From positions 1 through 6,717 of the forward strand of contig CAIPUQ010000287.1 in NCBI GenBank assembly GCA_903868295.1: a stretch of 6,717 bases of DNA. Direction: 5' to 3'. Below, in pieces: positions 5,857-6,717 of the stretch. The translations under genes were made by a program, and so were the position numbers. Position 1 is the stretch's first letter; each line of letters opens with the position of its first letter. Source of the DNA: an uncultured Roseiflexaceae bacterium (GTDB lineage: Bacteria; Chloroflexota; Chloroflexia; Chloroflexales; Roseiflexaceae). The notes under the pieces are model-generated. The model was not told where the DNA came from. It did not search any database and saw only the letters and a program-made list of their open reading frames with translations.

Positions 5857-6258
5857 ATGGACACCATTGATACCCTGTTGACACATGCCAAAACAATCGC
5901 TGTGGTCGGTCTTTCTTCCAAACCTGACCGTGCGAGTTATCAGGTTGCGGCGTATATGCAACAGCACGGGTATCGCATTATCCCTGTCAACCCAAAAGAA
6001 GACATCGTACTGGGCGAACAAGGGTATGCGACATTGCGTGATGTTCCGGTTCACATCGACATCGTCAACGTCTTCCGCGCATCAAAAGATGTCCCCCCCA
6101 TCATCGACGAAGCAATCGCCATCGGTGCCGGTGCAATCTGGTTACAGCTCGAGATTACCCATCCCGATGCAGAAGCACGTGCACGATCTGCAGGGCTCGT
6201 CGTGGTCGCCAATCGCTGCATCAAAATAGACCACGCCCAACGCCTACGTAACGTGTGA
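5857..6258 (+). CDS. YccU-type CoA-binding domain protein
   Basis: This 133-residue protein is a single Rossmann-like CoA-binding domain (the CoA_binding_2 / YccU group). Visible hallmarks are IAVVGLSSKPDRASYQVA (14-31), the nucleotide/CoA-binding turn; IIPVNPKE (41-48); IVNVFRAS (69-76); WLQLEI (95-100); and NRCIKIDHAQRL (119-130), the usual C-terminal signature with its Cys. The length matches the family's usual 130-140 residues. Relatives bind CoA in structural work, but no enzymatic role is established. It acts in the cytoplasm, as no export signal is seen. AGGAG (5847-5851) overlaps the upstream stop codon and sits 5 nt before the ATG, so translation is probably coupled to the HAD-like gene. 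It is the last plus-strand gene of the operon in this window. Confidence 0.9.
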   Translation: MDTIDTLLTHAKTIAVVGLSSKPDRASYQVAAYMQQHGYRIIPVNPKEDIVLGEQGYATLRDVPVHIDIVNVFRASKDVPPIIDEAIAIGAGAIWLQLEITHPDAEARARSAGLVVVANRCIKIDHAQRLRNV

Positions 6259-6289
6259 GTATCGCGATTCCATCATCGTAACCAATAAC

Positions 6290-6319
6290 AAAAAACCCGG
6301 TGCCTTGCGGCACCGGGTT
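6290..6319 (-). terminator. Intrinsic terminator between convergent genes (strong on minus strand)
   Basis: AACCCGGTGCC (6294-6304) pairs perfectly over 11 bp with GGCACCGGGTT (6309-6319) around the loop TTGC. On the minus strand the stem runs into six T residues (from 6295 to 6290), making a good terminator about 13 nt after the membrane-protein stop codon. On the plus strand only TT and then CATCATT follow, so it would be a weaker end for the operon, 35 nt after the CoA-binding protein gene. Confidence 0.9.
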
Positions 6320-6331
6320 CATCATTCAGAA

Positions 6332-6715
6332 TTATCGTCGCCGCAGGTCTATGACGAACATCACGGCAATAACGACCAACAGACTCGGGAGCACAAAGGT
6401 CTGTGGGATGATTGCAAACTTCATTGCAAAAATGAGCGCGGAACAGACTGCAGCCAGGATCGTACACACGACAGCCCAGTGCAAGTGCTTGTGAAACCAG
6501 ACGCGCATCAACAAAAAGAACAAAAAGCAACTCTCAGCCAACGCGATGGTGAGGGCAGCGCCACTCGTCACGACGACGTACTGCGAAGCAACCGCCACCG
6601 AAAAGAGCGTCATGCCGACAAAAATCAACCACGTCCAACGTTCGACGAATGCAACAAGGGTAAGGGCAATCGAACCACCGAGAATAAACAGGTAGCGCGA
6701 CGCTATTTCATTCAC
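6332..6715 (-). CDS. Small multi-span membrane protein, function unknown (start at window edge)
   Basis: The frame encodes at least 127 residues and is very hydrophobic. I see about five membrane segments, near residues 8-24, 27-47, 51-70, 79-98 and 107-124. The short loop RVWFHKH (71-77) and the C-terminal RRR are positively charged, suggesting a cytoplasmic C-terminus. There is no recognisable motif, and I cannot assign a family. The first possible start is GTG at 6715, but only two bases lie upstream of it and the frame is still open at the edge. The gene may therefore begin further right and the N-terminus be incomplete. It is convergent with the threonine operon and ends in its own terminator, so it is probably functionally unrelated to it. 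Confidence 0.7.
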   Translation of the reverse strand: MNEIASRYLFILGGSIALTLVAFVERWTWLIFVGMTLFSVAVASQYVVVTSGAALTIALAESCFLFFLLMRVWFHKHLHWAVVCTILAAVCSALIFAMKFAIIPQTFVLPSLLVVIAVMFVIDLRRR

Positions 6716-6717
6716 AA

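Noticed and set aside
1..6717. CRISPR array, insertion sequence, tRNA or phage-defence module
   Set aside because: I found no direct repeat series, transposase, terminal inverted repeats, tRNA-like cloverleaf or defence-type gene. Apart from the leader and the HAD-like protein, the window is housekeeping DNA.

Overview
The window is chromosomal DNA of a bacterium with moderately high GC. It holds one plus-strand amino-acid operon, flanked by a divergent, truncated DnaQ-DinG-type gene on the left and a convergent membrane-protein gene on the right. A compact (~350 aa) threonine synthase, a monofunctional two-ACT aspartate kinase, an archaeal/fungal-type aspartate-semialdehyde dehydrogenase and an exonuclease-DinG fusion together would fit Chloroflexota or a related Gram-positive-like lineage. 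This placement is an inference and rests on no marker gene.

Layout. Positions 851 to 1 (minus) encode the N-terminal 283 residues of an exonuclease-helicase that runs off the left edge. Positions 852-1120 are a divergent regulatory region. It contains a near-consensus plus-strand promoter (TTGACA, 17 bp, TATTAT), a 17-bp palindrome over its -10, and a 28-residue leader peptide with 11 threonine codons that begins at the predicted transcription start. These are followed by a perfect hairpin inside the leader coding region and a strong intrinsic terminator ending 15 nt before the first structural gene. Then come thrC (1121-2161), aspartate kinase (2171-3574), a 128-nt gap, asd (3703-4761), an unrecognised HAD-like protein (4772-5848) and a YccU-type CoA-binding protein (5857-6258). 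A hairpin with its U-tract on the minus strand (6290-6319) ends the convergent gene for a small multi-span membrane protein (6332-6715).

How it works together. Aspartate kinase and Asd make aspartate semialdehyde, and ThrC performs the last step of threonine synthesis. Homoserine dehydrogenase and homoserine kinase are not in the window. The leader looks like a classical translation-coupled threonine attenuator: when charged Thr-tRNA is scarce, a ribosome would stall on the Thr codons and transcription would read through into thrC and beyond. The main discovery candidate is this attenuator, with its Thr-only codon run, apparently leaderless start and palindromic promoter. The second is the HAD-like protein, whose motif order suggests a circular permutation.
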